Positions 26,251 to 39,870 of a DNA stretch of 64,000 bases are shown here, in pieces. The stretch lies in the NCBI GenBank assembly GCA_963995505.1, contig OZ023195.1:1694109-1758108 (forward strand), given 5' to 3'. Position 1 is the stretch's first letter. Each line of letters begins with the position of its first letter. Position numbers and translations under genes: made by a program. This DNA is from Hypericum androsaemum (lineage: Eukaryota > Streptophyta > Magnoliopsida > Malpighiales > Hypericaceae). The notes under the pieces were generated by a model that worked only from the letters and a program-made list of their open reading frames with translations, searched no databases and was not told the DNA's origin.

Positions 26251-28766
26251 CCCTTTTTGTTTACATATTGGACCTGATCTATGGTTTGCTCCAAAAAAAT
26301 CCCAAGAGATAATAATGTGAATTTTCACCAAAAATTTATGGCAAAAGCGAGATATCCGAGATGACAGGTAAGTGTTCTAGAACCTTTTTGAGAAACCAAT
26401 GGGTACTGACTTTTAGGCTACGTTTGTTTGAGAGAAAAAAAATTCGGTTAAAATTTGACAGATTATTAGGGTGATCATATTTTAAATTTAGACAAATTTG
26501 AATTATAATTTATCGAATTGAAATTATAAAATTTATGATTTGTATTCAATTTATCTAAGGACAAAGTTGAGTACAAATTTATATTCGTATGAGCCAATTT
26601 AACTTCAAATCAGTTTTTTAGTATGCGTTGGAGTGCTGGTGATATTCAGTTTAAAAAGTACAAGAGGATATTTTCTCGTCTAATACTTTTCTTAATGAAA
26701 AAAATAATTTGCGAGTAAGAGGCCAATATCATGTAAAAATTTTGGGAAATTGATCGATAAAATTAACGAAGGATCCGATTATATAATAAAGTATGAGAAC
26801 AGCTACATGTATTTTAGAAATACAGAAACCAAATAATCTATTTCACTATTATAACCCAAGGATCTTAGAATAATTTACCCAAAATAAATTTAACCAAAGC
26901 AAATGGAATCTGAATATATAAAAATCAATTTACTCAAGGATAATGGATTGAAAAGTGCATTGGATCTCAAGAGTTTGGTAGTGTGATCATGAATTAATGA
27001 GATCCCTATAGTGAATTTCACATGTCCTTGCTTCTTCGGGTGATAAATGATAATAAGAGAGGGCTGGGGGTACAATTTGATATTTTTACGGATTATTGTC
27101 TCACAATGTCATTATTGCAGTTTCTAACGAACACGCCGACATCATTTCTGCCGCTGTAGTGACTTTATTTAATTTTTATAATAAACGGCGGGCATAAGTA
27201 TGATGATATCATTGAAACATATAATTAGACATAATCAAAATAGTTCAACGATGTATATTTCGAGGAGGCATCAGTAACACAATTATTTTCTAACAAACGT
27301 ATAGTATTTGTGTTTTCCATTTGCGGGCAAAGAGCACCTGTGTACGATGTATAAGATTTGACTGCTAGAAAACGAAAAAACTTTTGTTTTTTAATAGATA
27401 GTAACACAATCAACCAAAAGAATTTATCATATACCTGTAGTCGAATATAATTCTCTGTTCTTTTCTTTCCAAAGAGAAAGGGTTCCAAATCCAATTGAAT
27501 GGGAGTTTGAGTGGACGTTTTGGAGTTTGGGTATCCCTTTCGATCATAGTTTTGAGTGTTAGTATATCTTGTTGTTAGTTCCTAGATAGGTTCTGTTTTG
27601 TACTCATTGTGATATAATTATAATAGTATAACTACTTTCATAGTTTCTTTGTAGAGTAATTAAACTTTACTTATAAAAATTTATCGGAAATAGGTCTTTG
27701 GTCATTTTTTGGTCTTCTAAATGATGGGTTTATGGCAGCTAGCGCCTAAAATTAATATTTTTCTTTCTTTCTTCTGGACAAAAGTGTGACGTGGAGGAAA
27801 TTACTTTTCCACCCCTATATTTTTCGTCAACGTCCAAGGCGCGTTGGTGCTTGACATTGGCCACGTTAGCCGTCTGCTGTCCCTTTGACTTGATTTTTTT
27901 TGGTCAAGTTTGACTTGATACATTAGCTTACTGAATTTTCCATAAACTGAGCAGTCTATAAAGTTAAAACCAATAATAAGATAATTACTTATTAAACCTG
28001 TATTTGATGGCCCGTGAGTCTCTGGATATCGTATTATGTAGAAAAATATTATTACCAAAGAAAATGAATGTCAAATTACGAGAAATTTGTGGTTCAATCG
28101 GCTCTTTCTGGTATCAAAAGTGAAAGGGTAAAATCTAAGTATTCTGTATTGTTGAAAAAAATGCTGAAAAGTCATCCTCTGTCGTCTTTCCATTTTTATC
28201 GTCCATCAGAACAACAAATCCAAACTGCGATGGTATTTTCGTCATTTCTGAACTGGGAGGACCAACAACGTACTCCCCCAAAGCTGACTCGGTCAAAGTG
28301 TGGACAATTTTGACTTGGGATTTGTTTTTCCGGTCGAGAATTTTGACTCGAGATTGGGTCTTCCGTACTTTTCATGCCCCTCGTTGGACTTTAAATCATT
28401 CTCCTTTCGGTGCTACGTTACATTATTTTTTCTTGCTGGTATACCGTTATATTTCTCAACGCTTCATAGAAGAATTGGTTCAGTATTGTAAAACCTAGCA
28501 ATTACGTAAGTTTTAATATGCAACTCTCAACATGGTTGTCCCACTTAGACAATAGGCATGATCATAAGTGCAACTCTAACACGACAAGGTGTAACGTTAT
28601 TTATTTAGCAAATCTACCTATTAAAAAAAGCAGTACTGTTATACCAGAAACATGCTAGCAGAACACTCCAGCCGCCATAAAAGAACAAATAAGGACCGAC
28701 GATGTTCGACTTTAAATACTAAAAATCTCTTTCACTCCAAAAGGTTTGTTCAAGAAGGGAAGAGAC
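26251..28766. other. AT-rich intergenic stretch between CDPK and remorin genes
   Basis: No exon or element with clear ends was found. Open frames here are short and show no family motif. Confidence 0.5.
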
Positions 28767-31172
28767 TCAAAAGAAGCAGCACTTGGCAGGACCTCTCCCT
28801 ACCGCTCGAGACGAATTGGCGAGTTCAAGGACGCGAGCAAGTTTAGTTCCTCTTTTGCCCTCCGCTGTTGCCCTTCTCTCCTCTGCTTTTCTATGTGCTT
28901 TTGCTATCTTGTTTTGCATCTTCTCAAACGCTCTTGCTCTATTCTCCTCCAGTTTCCTCTGCACATTAAGGTCCCTTTATTGTAGACAAACGAAACAATA
29001 ATTTATACAGAAAAGTCCATTTTAATATCTTGTTATATTACAGTTTTGCATAGAAAAGATCCAATTTATGTTAATTTTCATCAGCAAAAGGTCAACTTAT
29101 TTCAATCTTCACAAACGCTCTTGTTCTATGCATTTTAAATTACAGAGTAGTAAAATATAAAAATGTGATACCATAGAATACTAAAATAGAACTTTTTCCC
29201 TAATTTGTATTGATGCCAGATATGAGACCAATTACATAATTCACTTATAGTTCCTACACTCGCACAAAATAATAATCTGTATAAGTTTAGCATGAGATAA
29301 TCATAGTATTTGTTACATATTGAAATTGTCTATAAATATAAAAATTTATCAATTTAATATTTTTTAGTTTGATATGAATTTTTTAAAATTATATAAAATA
29401 GATTGTCGGATAACACAACACCACTGTGGGGAGGTTTCGACCACCGACAATTAAAGGTTGCTATTATTATATCAGTCGGAGGTTTTCTGAGCACTAAAGT
29501 GGACGTCCTTATTAATGCTATTTTTAAAACAAATATTGTTTCTTTTTCTGAGCTAACGAACAAAAATAGATGGAAAGCTAAAATGCTCATGTACTACCAA
29601 AAGGTAATTTTTCATCAACACACCAGAAACAGTAAAAGAAGAAAATGCAAACATTTATTTAGAGCACCACAATTCCTCGATTACACGTGGCTAATGCTTT
29701 GGTATTTAATGGATCTTCAGTGAAAGTTACAGAAATTTTAAAATAAATTCATACAAAATTGAAAAAGGATATAAACAAATGCAAGAAAATATATGAAAAA
29801 TTAAAATATTATCTTTAGATATTACCGAACGTAGAAAGTCACAATTTAATTTCAAATAGAATAACTTTACAGAAAATAAAATAATTTACAAAAATTCCAA
29901 TTAATTTTAGGAAAATTTCAGTAAAGATTACAAAATTTTAATGTAAATGTATGCTAACTAACCATAGAAAATTCCTTTTTATGATGATTTTGGGTAGCCA
30001 TACACGTACGCTAGCCTTCTCGTGGACAATAATTATATATAACTTGATCATAATAACAAGCAATCAGCACAAGTAACCATGGATAGCTGGCATGAAGACA
30101 TGCAATGATTTCGACATTTTGATGGAAGAATATCAGGTAATCTAATCAAAGGGACCCTCCTACGACATGCCATAAGCTCAGTGGTGGATCACATTTATCT
30201 TCAATTAATTAGTCTAAATAACGTGTATTAACAAAACATGATGCGTATTAATAACGTATATTAACAGTTAGGTCGACTCGTAGACAAATTATTCTAACTT
30301 ATCAAAAAAATCAAAAGTTAATAAATCCTTAAAAATATAGTGTGTTAAATACGTCTAGATTAGTCGGTTCAACAAACAGTTGTCTAATTATTTACTTTCT
30401 ACCACAAACATGATTTATTTATTTGGTGCCTAACTTTTCTTTACCTAACGTGAAACTATTTCTGAAATTTAAAAGAAATTCCATATATTTTTGAACTACG
30501 CTTTCAATTTTTTTCTTATTTAACTTTTCATATTCTGTTTTAGACAATCATGAGACTAATATCCAAATTTCCATAATCAATAAAAGTTACCTCAATTTTC
30601 TTCATCCAAGAGGTAGCCTCTTGGACCTGTTCATTCTCCCACCCATTGATCACAGCATCCTCTCTCTTAAACCTGTTGTTAATCTTGGCCACCTTGGCGT
30701 TCTCCCATGCCGATATCTTCGCCTCTACCTCCTCCTTCTTCACCCGCTGCACCGCTCCAGCTCGCCTGGTCCCCGGCCGGGGCCCCATCGGGTTTGTATC
30801 CGGCACTATAGCCAAAGCTTCATCATCCTCTCCGATCATACCCAAAGGGGCCGTTCCCTCGTTGTTAGTATTAATCTCGTGGTTGTTGTTGTTGTTAGGG
30901 TTTGTGGTGGTGTGTATGGCCGAGCCAGCGAGGACTAAGGCGTTGAACTCGCGGCTTATCGTCGTAAAGTTCTCGCTCGAGCCGCTCTGGCTACTCGTGG
31001 ACATGGATCGTGTCCCATGGATCCCTATTTCCCAGCTCCGGATCGGACCTGGTGACGGAGGAAGAGGCGGGGATAGAGCGTGGATGTCCCGGAAGTCCTC
31101 GCTCCCGACGTCGTCGTTTTGTTCACGGGGGGAGGAAGTAGAGGGTGCTGTAGGTTGATGAGAGCTAGACAT
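28767..31172 (-). CDS. REM4: Group-4 remorin
   Basis: Two exons: 31172-30591 and 28958-28767, joined in phase 0 (KKIE|RKLEE), 257 residues. The 1632-bp AT-rich intron has GT-AG borders. Remorins are plant proteins of plasma-membrane nanodomains, linked to signalling and pathogen response. The first half is disordered and rich in S, P and N. It keeps ENFTTISREFNALV, which I know from Arabidopsis REM4.1/REM4.2, then LAIVPD and GAVQRVKKEEVEAKISAW. The Remorin_C domain runs from about residue 146 and ends in a coiled-coil-forming region (KMQNKIAKAHRKAEERRA). The tail GRGPAKCCFF has two cysteines, good candidates for S-acylation, where relatives have PAKRSFF. The ATG at 31172 is the first in frame. 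The long intron is the only oddity. Confidence 0.92.
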
Positions 31173-32367
31173 AGTTGGGGTATATCGGGACAATTACAGT
31201 TTCTTGGTTTACTTTTGTTTGTGTCCCATAGAGTGACGATGGGAGGAGAGAAGTGGAGTTCTGTAATTATCCTTGTAGCACGTGAATCTTAAATACAAAT
31301 ACTTAAATAATTTGATTATTACTATTCATATAGTGCATTTGTTTTTCTAGCAAATATTTTGAAAGAACTCGAATATTAAATGCGTTAAACATAGAGTAAT
31401 TTCAGATTGCGTGACCAAAATTTTCGATAGTGCATATGGTTGAGGACAAAACACATTGTAGTGATGTTAGTCTATAGAGACAGTCAGTCGGGTCACGGGG
31501 CATACGACTTGTTAAACATGGAGTAATTTCAGATTGCGTGACCAAAGTTTTCGATGGTGCATATGAGTAAGGACAAAACACGTTGTAGTGATGTTAGTCT
31601 ATGGAGACAGTTAGTCGGGTCACGAGGCATACGACTTGTTAAGATAATTTTGCCACCTTCTAAAAGTTTCATTCCGTTCAAATCTGAATTATTGGACCCA
31701 GTAGATCCAGATTACAAACGATATATACAAAAAGACGGTGAAATTCTATTTAGGGTTTTGGAGTTGTGCAAGATTTGTACATGTTAGTGTTTATTGTGAA
31801 TTTGTCTGATGTATGGTCGGTTTATTTTTTAGCGCCTTAATGATAGCCACGCGTATGATTTTCGAGGAAACTTCTCAATCTCAATAAGGGTTGGCAAAGT
31901 AATGGGGTTTTGCCAATTGATGTCGACGTAGTATCGGCGATTAGTTATGCACAGGGGAGATAAGTGATTAGAAGGGGACGTTTTTTGGGTAATGGGTGAC
32001 TTTTCTAAATGCAGAAATCTCTTGTACTCAGAGTTTGGTAGAAGTCTTCTAAAAATAAAACATAATAGAAATTTTTTTTTACAAGTTTTGTGACAACTAA
32101 TTTGAATCATTGTCACTCCAACTCAAATTTCAACCTCTCAATTACACCCTTAGAGAAAGTACTCAATGGTATAATATTAATTTATTCAGGGAAAAATGTA
32201 TTTTATTATCATGTGACATGACCTATTTCACTTTGAGGACTTGTTTTTAAACGGATCCAATTGTATGAAAAAAATATCACTTAATGGACACAGAAGGGGC
32301 TACCATGTAAGATTTTTGATGCGAAACGACGTTGTTTCTTAGCTTACGTGAAATAATATGAAATAAT
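31173..32367. other. Intergenic stretch with a tandem duplication
   Basis: No gene recognised. Includes the 127-bp tandem pair at 31384-31637 and the remorin promoter at its left edge. Confidence 0.5.
31384..31637. repeat. Tandem duplication, 127-bp unit, two copies
   Basis: Both copies begin GTTAAACAT(A/G)GAGTAATTTC and end GGCATACGACTT. They differ at about ten sites (for example GGTTGAGG against GAGTAAGG), so the event is not very recent. Confidence 0.85.
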
Positions 32368-35062
32368 TGTTGGGATTTTTTAAGAAGTTGGCAATAGCTA
32401 ATGGTCTGATACAGAAGTTAGAAAATTCTGGCAACTTGCATCGCAAGTTAACTGGCGATCGCAAATCGTCAGCGGCAAAAATTTTCTGTTTTGTTTCGGC
32501 TCTTGTTTCAGACTCATAATTCGACCTAGACTAGATAAGTTTCTTGTACACCAAGGGTTCGTTTATCATATAAGGACGTGTTACCCTAGGTTATGTATAG
32601 CTTTGTGACTGGATCCATTAATAAAAATTCTCATTTCTCCCCGTGGACGTAGGCATTATATCGAACTACATTATATCTTGCATTCGTATTCTTTGCATAT
32701 TTTATTCTCTTGGTTGCTGAATTCCTAACAAGTGATATCAAAGCTAAGGTTGGAGGATGTCAGATCACGACACGAAGTTTGTTCCTGTGAAGTTCGATGG
32801 ATCATCAAATTTTGGGTTATGGCAAAGGCGTATCAAGGATCTCCTCGTGCAACAACGGATGGTCATCACGCTCTCGGAGAAGAAATCCGAGAATATGGAG
32901 GAGCAAAAATGGAAGGAGATGGGGGGCCAAGGCAGTGGCGACAATTTGCCTGTGATTGACGAACGATGTGATGTATCACATTATGGATGAGGAGTCACCA
33001 GCTGAGGTATGAAAGAAATTGGAGGCAAGGTACATGTTTAAGTCTTTGTCGAGCAACCTTTATCTTAAAAAAAGATTGTACAGGCTCAAGATGAAGGAGG
33101 GCTCGAATTTGAGCCAATATATTAATAGTTTCAGTTAACTTGTGAGCGACTTGAGAAAGGTTGATATGAAGTTCGAGGAAGAAGATAAGGCATTATTGCA
33201 CCTAAATTTTTTACTGGGTTCCTACAAAAATTTGATTACAACTCTGACTTGAGGGAAGGAGTCACTGGTGTTGGAGAAAATCACAAGTACTTTTCTAGGG
33301 TTTCACTGAAGGAGGAAAACTGGCAATGGACAAATAGTAGGGCTAGTTGTGAGGGGTAGCCATGGTGGTCGTAGGAAAGATGGAAGAGGATCCAGGTCAA
33401 GGTCAAAGAGGTTCAAAGGAAATTGCTTCGAGTACGGAGAAAAAAGGAACGTGAAGAAGGATTGTCTAAGAAGAACTTAAGATCGCGAGAGAAAAGGATC
33501 GAGTTCCGTGAATGTGGCATCTTATTCGGATGGGTCGGATGGTGAATATTTTTATATTTTATCAGGTCCAAAGTACTCTGATTTTTAGATTTTGGATATA
33601 GCTTGTTCCTTTCAAATGACGCCCAAGAGAGGGTAGTTCGTCACCTATAAGTTTGTTGATTCAGGTATGGTGACTATGGGTGATGGTTGTACTTGTAGAA
33701 TCACAGGCATATATGATATTCAGATTAAGATGTAGGATGGTGTTGAGAAAAAGTTGTGTGGAGTTAGGCATATTCCAAAGTTGGAGAGAAATTTGATCTC
33801 ATTGGGAGCCTTAGATTATAGTGGGTATAGTTATAAGGTTATAGGCGGGCTAATTAAGGTAGAGAAAGATGCTATGATGGTGATGAAGGATGAAAGAGAT
33901 GCAAGAAATACCTATAGATTAGTGGGGGGCACGGTTGTAGGTGGAGTCACATCCTTGGATTCTGATGGAGATGGGAAAAGTTCAGGTCATACGAGGTTTG
34001 TTCGTATGGGAGCAAAGGTTTGACATGAATGGTTTTAGTGCAATTGAGATTCGCGGAGACATGAGTAGCAAGCTATGGTTATTTTGTGGAGGCATGGTTG
34101 GCAAGGAGCCATGGACCGTGATTGTCTCAGAGAAGCATTATTAGCAAAGGCCCGCTATAGTTGTCTAAATGAACATCGACGTCAAAGGTGTTGGGTAGGT
34201 TTGGCATTGGGCATGCAAAGCCGTTGGTGATACCACGGACGAGTCGGGTATCTCACTCAAGGTCGAATGGTAGAGTTCGTGACATGTCAAAGATTTTACT
34301 TCGTGGAACAAAAGGTTGTCTGTTGTATGTTATGATTCGTAACATTAGTTTGAGGCAAAAAGGTCTAACAGAGAAGCAGTTCGAGGTTGCAGAGCATGAG
34401 GTTGACCAAAAATAAAGGGCGCGTCTATTGGTCACAAGGTTTCTTTGGCAGGTGAACTTTTAGGTTGTGGTTCAATGGAGGTTGGAGGGAAGATGCCAAG
34501 CAAGCTCAGGAGTTGCTCGAGTTTGGGGCTGGCTCCAAGTGATTGAACGAAAAAGGTGGAGACAGTTGAGATGGTATTATTGATGACGGTGTATCTATAG
34601 TTCGAGGTGGCGTCGGTAGAGTCAGTTTCACAAGATCTCATGGTTCGTCATGGGGCGGTGTCTCATCAAGGTAGAGTTTGCTGAAATTCAGGTAGAGCTT
34701 TATGGTTCTTTGCAAGTAGTAGTTGGCGATCGTCGATAGCCTGTTACAGAATTTGGGAAATTCCGGCAATTTGCGTTCGCAAGTTACCTGGCGATCGTAA
34801 ATCGTTAGCGGCAAAAATTTTCTGTTTTGTTTTGGCTCTTGTTTCAGACTCCTAATTCGACCTAGATATATTTCTTGTACACCAAAGATTCGTCTATTAT
34901 ATAAGGACATGTTACCCTAGGTTATGTATGACTTCGTGACTCAGATCCATCAATAAAAATTCTCTTTTTTTTTCGTGGACGTAGGCATTAGGCCGAATCA
35001 CGTAATTTCTTGTGTCCGTGTTCTTTGCGCATTTTATTTTCTTGGTTGCTAAATTCCTAACA
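32368..35062 (+). mobile_element. Truncated Ty1/copia retrotransposon
   Basis: The left LTR 32368-32730 runs from TGTTGGGATTT to TTCCTAACA. The right LTR is about 34679-35062 with the same TTCCTAACA end. Flanks ATAAT (32363-32367) and ATAAC (35063-35067) fit a 5-bp target duplication with one change. Right after the left LTR, GTGATATCAAAGC resembles the TGGTATCAGAGC primer site for initiator methionine tRNA. The interior is about 1.95 kb and ends before any reverse transcriptase, so it cannot move by itself. The start of the right LTR is blurred by divergence and is placed by the preceding CAAGGTAGAG purine tract. Confidence 0.85.
32757..34020 (+). pseudogene. Copia gag and start of pol, broken
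   Basis: The first frame reads KFDGSSNFGLWQRRIKDLLV, typical for gag of Tnt1-like copia elements. Further on, in other frames, come SPAEV(stop)KKLEARYM, LYRLKMKEGSNL and SDLRKVD of the same gag. At 33754-34020 lies GVRHIPKLERNLISLGALD, the gag-pre-integrase region. Several stops and frame changes lie between, for example TGA in place of the tryptophan codon near 33009. The zinc-knuckle region near 33410-33480 is blurred. Integrase, reverse transcriptase and RNase H are missing. Confidence 0.8.
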
Positions 35063-35452
35063 ATAACAGTATAAAAATTATAAAGAAAGAAAATCGATGC
35101 TCCAACCGCTTGCTACAGTTACTTTAAGTATTTCTTGACTGAGAGCGGCCCAAGCCGTGCTTGCCTTTTTTTTTCATGCCAGACGGCGGACGGATGAACT
35201 TCCTTGTGCACACGGTCAATCAACCGGTTTCCCTGGCACACCAAAGGGAGAATTTTTGTAAACAAACTTTACTAAGAGATGGAACAGAATAACCCGGCTG
35301 AATCTTTATTATTGTATTTGTTAGATTCTATTTATTAGATAGAACTTTTTTGAAAAAAAATTCAATAAAATCTATGAAAAATGGATAAGTAGTAAAGTAC
35401 ACTTTTTTCATATATTTATTACTAAACTGGTTTATAGAAAAGTAAGAATAAA

Positions 35453-35490
<38 letters not shown>

Positions 35491-36050
35491 AATAATAAAA
35501 TAGAAAATGCTAAAACAAACACAGTAATTAATTAGTCAAGGTCGGGATGGTAACGAAGTCGGAAAATAAATGTGCCACAGGATAAAAAATTTCAGCCCAT
35601 AAAAAATGGTGGGAGATGTTACCCTTAGGTTATGTATAACTTTGTGACTCAGATTCATCAATAAAAATTCTCTTTTTTTTCGTGGACGTAGGCATTAGGC
35701 CGAATCACGTAATTTCTGGTGTCCGTGTTCTTTGCGCATTTTGTTTTCTTGGTTGCTGAATTCCTAACAATAACAGTGTAGTAAAGTACACTTTTTCCAT
35801 ATATTTATTACTAAACTGGTTTATAGAAAAGTAAGAATAAAGTGTGTGTATATATATATATAAAATAATAAAATAGAAAGAGACAAACTAATCAAAAAAA
35901 TAGAAAGAGACAAAAGTAAAAGGATCGAATATCATGCTAAAACAAACACAGTAATTAATTAGTCAAGGTCGGGATGGTAACGAAGTCGGAAAATAAATGT
36001 GCCACAGGATAAAAAATTTCAGCCCATAAAAAATGGTGGGACATAATTTT
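34908..36050. repeat. Partial duplication of the copia LTR end and its flank
   Basis: Copy 1 is 34908-35612. Copy 2, 35613-36050, repeats the LTR tail (TTACCCT..GTTATGTATRACTT to TTCCTAACAATAACAG) and then jumps to the sequence that starts in copy 1 near 35392 (TAGTAAAGTACACTTTTT) and follows it to AAAAAATGGTGGGA. Copy 2 lacks about 320 bp of copy 1 and has about 55 bp that copy 1 lacks. Copy 1 has a longer TA microsatellite (35458-35484). Confidence 0.8.
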
Positions 36051-36390
36051 CTGATAAGACTTGGACAGTTATATTGGACAAAAATTATTGTATAAACCAA
36101 CGCATCCTTCAAGGTGATAAATTTTACACTAATCACAATTCACACACTAGTTCGCCCCTTTATAATCAGCTTCCACCTAATATTTTCTAACCGAAACTTT
36201 ATGTAAAGCGTTGGACAATACGTTCACGTAGCCTAGTAAACCATTGAGTGTGGACCATTTGTTGAAATGAATTGGGCCTAAATCAGTGTCATCTGGTCAA
36301 GTCAGGCCCATCGAATTTTATAAATTTTGAATGGGCCTGATCTGAGACCAGATTTGATTTTGGAATGGGTCATTCAGGACAGTTATGTAT

Positions 36391-36548
36391 GACAGACCAT
36401 TAGATATGCACAGGACAGACCATTGGATATACACGGAGCAGACCATTGGAAATACACGACAGACCATTGGATATACACGGGACAGACCATTGGATATACA
36501 CGGGGCAGACTATTGAATTTACACGAGACAAACCATTAGATATATACC
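36391..36548. repeat. Minisatellite, 23-24-bp unit, about seven copies
   Basis: Units resemble CAGACCATTGGATATACACGG. The array is cut by a MITE at 36549-37060. Related words (AACCATTTTATC, TAGACCATTTTATCATAAC) go on to its right at 37075-37185. Confidence 0.8.
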
Positions 36549-37060
36549 AATGTTTTAAAAATCGACCCGAAAGGTGACCTGGAATTCTCAAAATTTCTGG
36601 TTCGCCCAGTCTGACCGGTTAGGTCACTGGTCGGACCGAGATTTCTATTTTATATTCAAACAAAATCTTGAAACATGAATTAAACAAGTCTAGAAGTATA
36701 AGAATACGATTATACAAGTTTTCTTGTTCGACATATTAGTCCATTTTGTTTGACTTAGTTTACATATTATCAAAAATTATTAAAAATATAAGTTTGTTGT
36801 GATCCAAAAGCGATGTACACGCTCCGAGCGTGGAAGTAGAGGTTTTTTTCTAAATTAAATCAGATAAAATAGAAAAAATAAACAACAAATTTTCTGATCC
36901 GGACGAACAGGGTCACCCGGAAGCATCTAACCGGACAGTTCGACCGGATTTGACCAGTCGAACTGTACTTTGGGTTTTAGGTAAAAATCAACCCGGGTTT
37001 GATCCTGGGTACTGGTCCAACCGGTCCAACTGCCAGTCGAACAGTAATTTTTAAAACATT
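36549..37060. mobile_element. MULE-type MITE with a 10-bp target duplication
   Basis: The ends are AATGTTTTAAAAATCG at the left and the inverse (AATTTTTAAAACATT) at the right. Flanking GATATATACC is identical at 36539-36548 and 37061-37070. Target duplications of 9-11 bp are typical of Mutator-like elements. Inside are GACCGGTTAGGTCACTGGTC- and GGTCCAACCGGTCCAACTG-like stretches close to the two ends. There is no coding capacity. Confidence 0.8.
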
Positions 37061-37070
37061 GATATATACC

Positions 37071-39870
37071 AGGGGAACCATTTTATCCGACCCTTTTTAT
37101 TCCGGGATGATTCTCGTGAAATCATTTTATCATAACTGGGTAGACCATTTTATCATAACTGGGCAAACCATTTTATCCTCCCGAATGGTCCTAACGCGTT
37201 TTATACGTACGTGACCAAATCCAACCCCAATCTTACCGGCCACCAATTGCCAAATTTAACTCGGAATAAAATTTGGTACTTACTACTTAGCATCTAAATT
37301 CATCGGTTATTCTACTAAAATTGGATATTTTGATTTTGAATAACAGGAATACAATTACGTTAACAATTTATTAGAGATCTTTGTTGTTAGTGTAATTTTT
37401 CTTGGCTCAAAATAATAGGATAGTTTCGATCCCAATTTTTTTTTCAAACAACTTAACACGCAGAAAAATCGAACATATAATAACATTAGAAGTGGCATAA
37501 ACAAAATAGAATTGCTAATAAAATAAGAAAAAAGAATCCTAATTAAATCAATATTGGATTCCTGCTCTGAGGAAATATTGGATTCCCCCTGATGCGGTGC
37601 ATCATAGAGTGTGTCGCAACTCAAGAGGCCAATTCCTTCTCAAAAGGTACTGAACTTGCACGAGGAAGGGGCATACATGTGATGCCAACCAATTGACGTA
37701 TGATCCAAAAAAAGCACCAACTTAGATTCTACATCTTAAATTAAGATTTCGGAATGTGCTTAAGCTCCGTTACAAATTCAGAGCATCTCCCAAAGTACCG
37801 TTGAAACACTAGCAACCAACAGCCCATACATAGTAGTTCAAGGTGACACTTCCACGTGGAGTATCGTTTTTTTATATACAGGATATGAAATTAATCTAGA
37901 TTCGAGCGAGATAGAATTTTTGAAATATGACAAATTTGTACTAAATATGCGTCATCGTCGTTGAGTAACTACTGCAAACAATGCTCAAGGTCTTTACACG
38001 ATCCATATTATGGTATAATACGACCACTCCATTATCGATCAACTTACATGAACCCAAAATAGACCCCATCAAATTCCATTGGAACAACGTAGTCTCCCGA
38101 GAAATAGTCGTCTATAACTTTTCTAACTTTTTTACAACTATCAACTACACGCATAATCTCACTTCATGTATAGAATAAACTATTGGGCCCGAGCTCAATA
38201 TTCAGCAACACAATTTGGGTCAAATACCCAAACAATCTTCCACCTTGAAACAAATCACATGACCTATCTTAACCGTGAATCACACATCCACTTCACCAAG
38301 ACTCAAACTAACCTTCACTTGATCAACTTCATCAACTCGGATGAACATAACACTATGCCCATACAATCAGACCAAATTTTATGTTGAAGTGGATCCAAAA
38401 CATGACCCAAGAATTTTTGTTCAAGACCGATCTAATCTTCAAGGATCAACCAATATATTCTTCTTTTAAAAATTGAGTTTAATTCAACATCCAAATGAAG
38501 ACTAATCACATCGACCAAGTCAATCAACTCAAAATCAACTTCAGGTCATACGAGAACTCAACTTTTTTTAGGAATGGTATGGTCAACAAACTAGTTGACT
38601 AAAAAGTCAACTACAACCACAAAGATAGTATTTTCCACAAGAACATAAGAGGGCGACGGCATCGGCTCGATTGGTGACCCTCAACCTGAGACGGCATGAG
38701 CTGATGAGCAGCAGCACGTCACGATGAAGATGACCTTCTACTCTCTTCTCGTGTTGCGACCTCTTTCTCTATAAGCAGCGAATAGCTCGACGACTGTACA
38801 TCTTTCTTTACATGTCGAGACAGCTCAACGGTGATTAGACTATGATACTATATTAAAATCTCAGTGTCACATCTAGAATCTTATGACAATCAATATGTAG
38901 ATTGTCCACACTTATAAACAAGGTGAGCACTCTCACAACTAGCGATGTGATAATCTTAACATGCTACCTCAAACAAAGTCCACCAGGCAGAAGTTTGAAT
39001 GGACTTGACTTCACCAACGTACGATGAAACAAGATCGTGAGAACAACAATGGCCATATGATCAACCGCTCTGACATTAATTATTAGGAGATCAAATCAAA
39101 ACGAAAACACTTAACATACAAGATTTAAGTGAAAATTTTCAAGACGAAAAAAACTCTAAACCCTAAACCCAAAGACAAACGATATTCTATTATGTAAATC
39201 AAATTGATACAAGATACAATGGTTACATGAGAAATTTTTTCGAAGCGCACAACTCTTAACTACACAGATAAATCGGAGCTAAAAGTCCAATAATCTAATT
39301 TGGATCACATACCCAAAAAAAGTTGTTACACCTCTGAGTTAGATCGCATGCAACGAGCTCCAAAAGGAGCTCATGGATTGGCTCGTCAACCGGCCCGCTG
39401 GCAACAGCCACAAAGTCACCGATAACCTTTAACTGTAAAGAAGTTTCACCATTACTCATTTTCTCTTCTTCAAGTAAATGTCTTTCTTTACGCCAACGAG
39501 ACCTATTTCCTAGGCATAAGAAGAGGGGAAGGAGCGTGAAACTGTGTGCTCGGAGAAGAACGGGAAAAAAAATAGTTAAAAGGGAACACGACGCCGTTTC
39601 GAATTTCTGGAGGGCGAAACGGTAAATGTATTAATAAAAGAGCGGTGATGAAGGTGAAGCAGCTCACATTTTAAGCAACCGGGAGGGCAAAAGGGGAAAC
39701 GTAAAAAGGTAAGGCTCTATTGCCAAAAACACAACGACGCCGTTTCTCGGACTTTTTCCCCTTTGTTCATATTAGTACATATTTGTAGATTTCTTGGGAA
39801 ACGGTCAAAAAGAAGAAACTTTTAGAACCGGTCTTCATTTTCCGTGAATTGAATGCGACCCATAGAACAC
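37071..39870. other. Intergenic stretch left of the guanylate kinase gene
   Basis: No gene or element with clear ends. Around 38160-39400 the sequence looks like an old decayed transposon, but I could not assign it. Near 39587 and 39743 the word ACGACGCCGTTTC occurs twice in what is probably the guanylate kinase promoter. Confidence 0.45.

Noticed and set aside
29354..29723. Open frames between the remorin exons
   Set aside because: They lie in the 1632-bp remorin intron and have no family motif.
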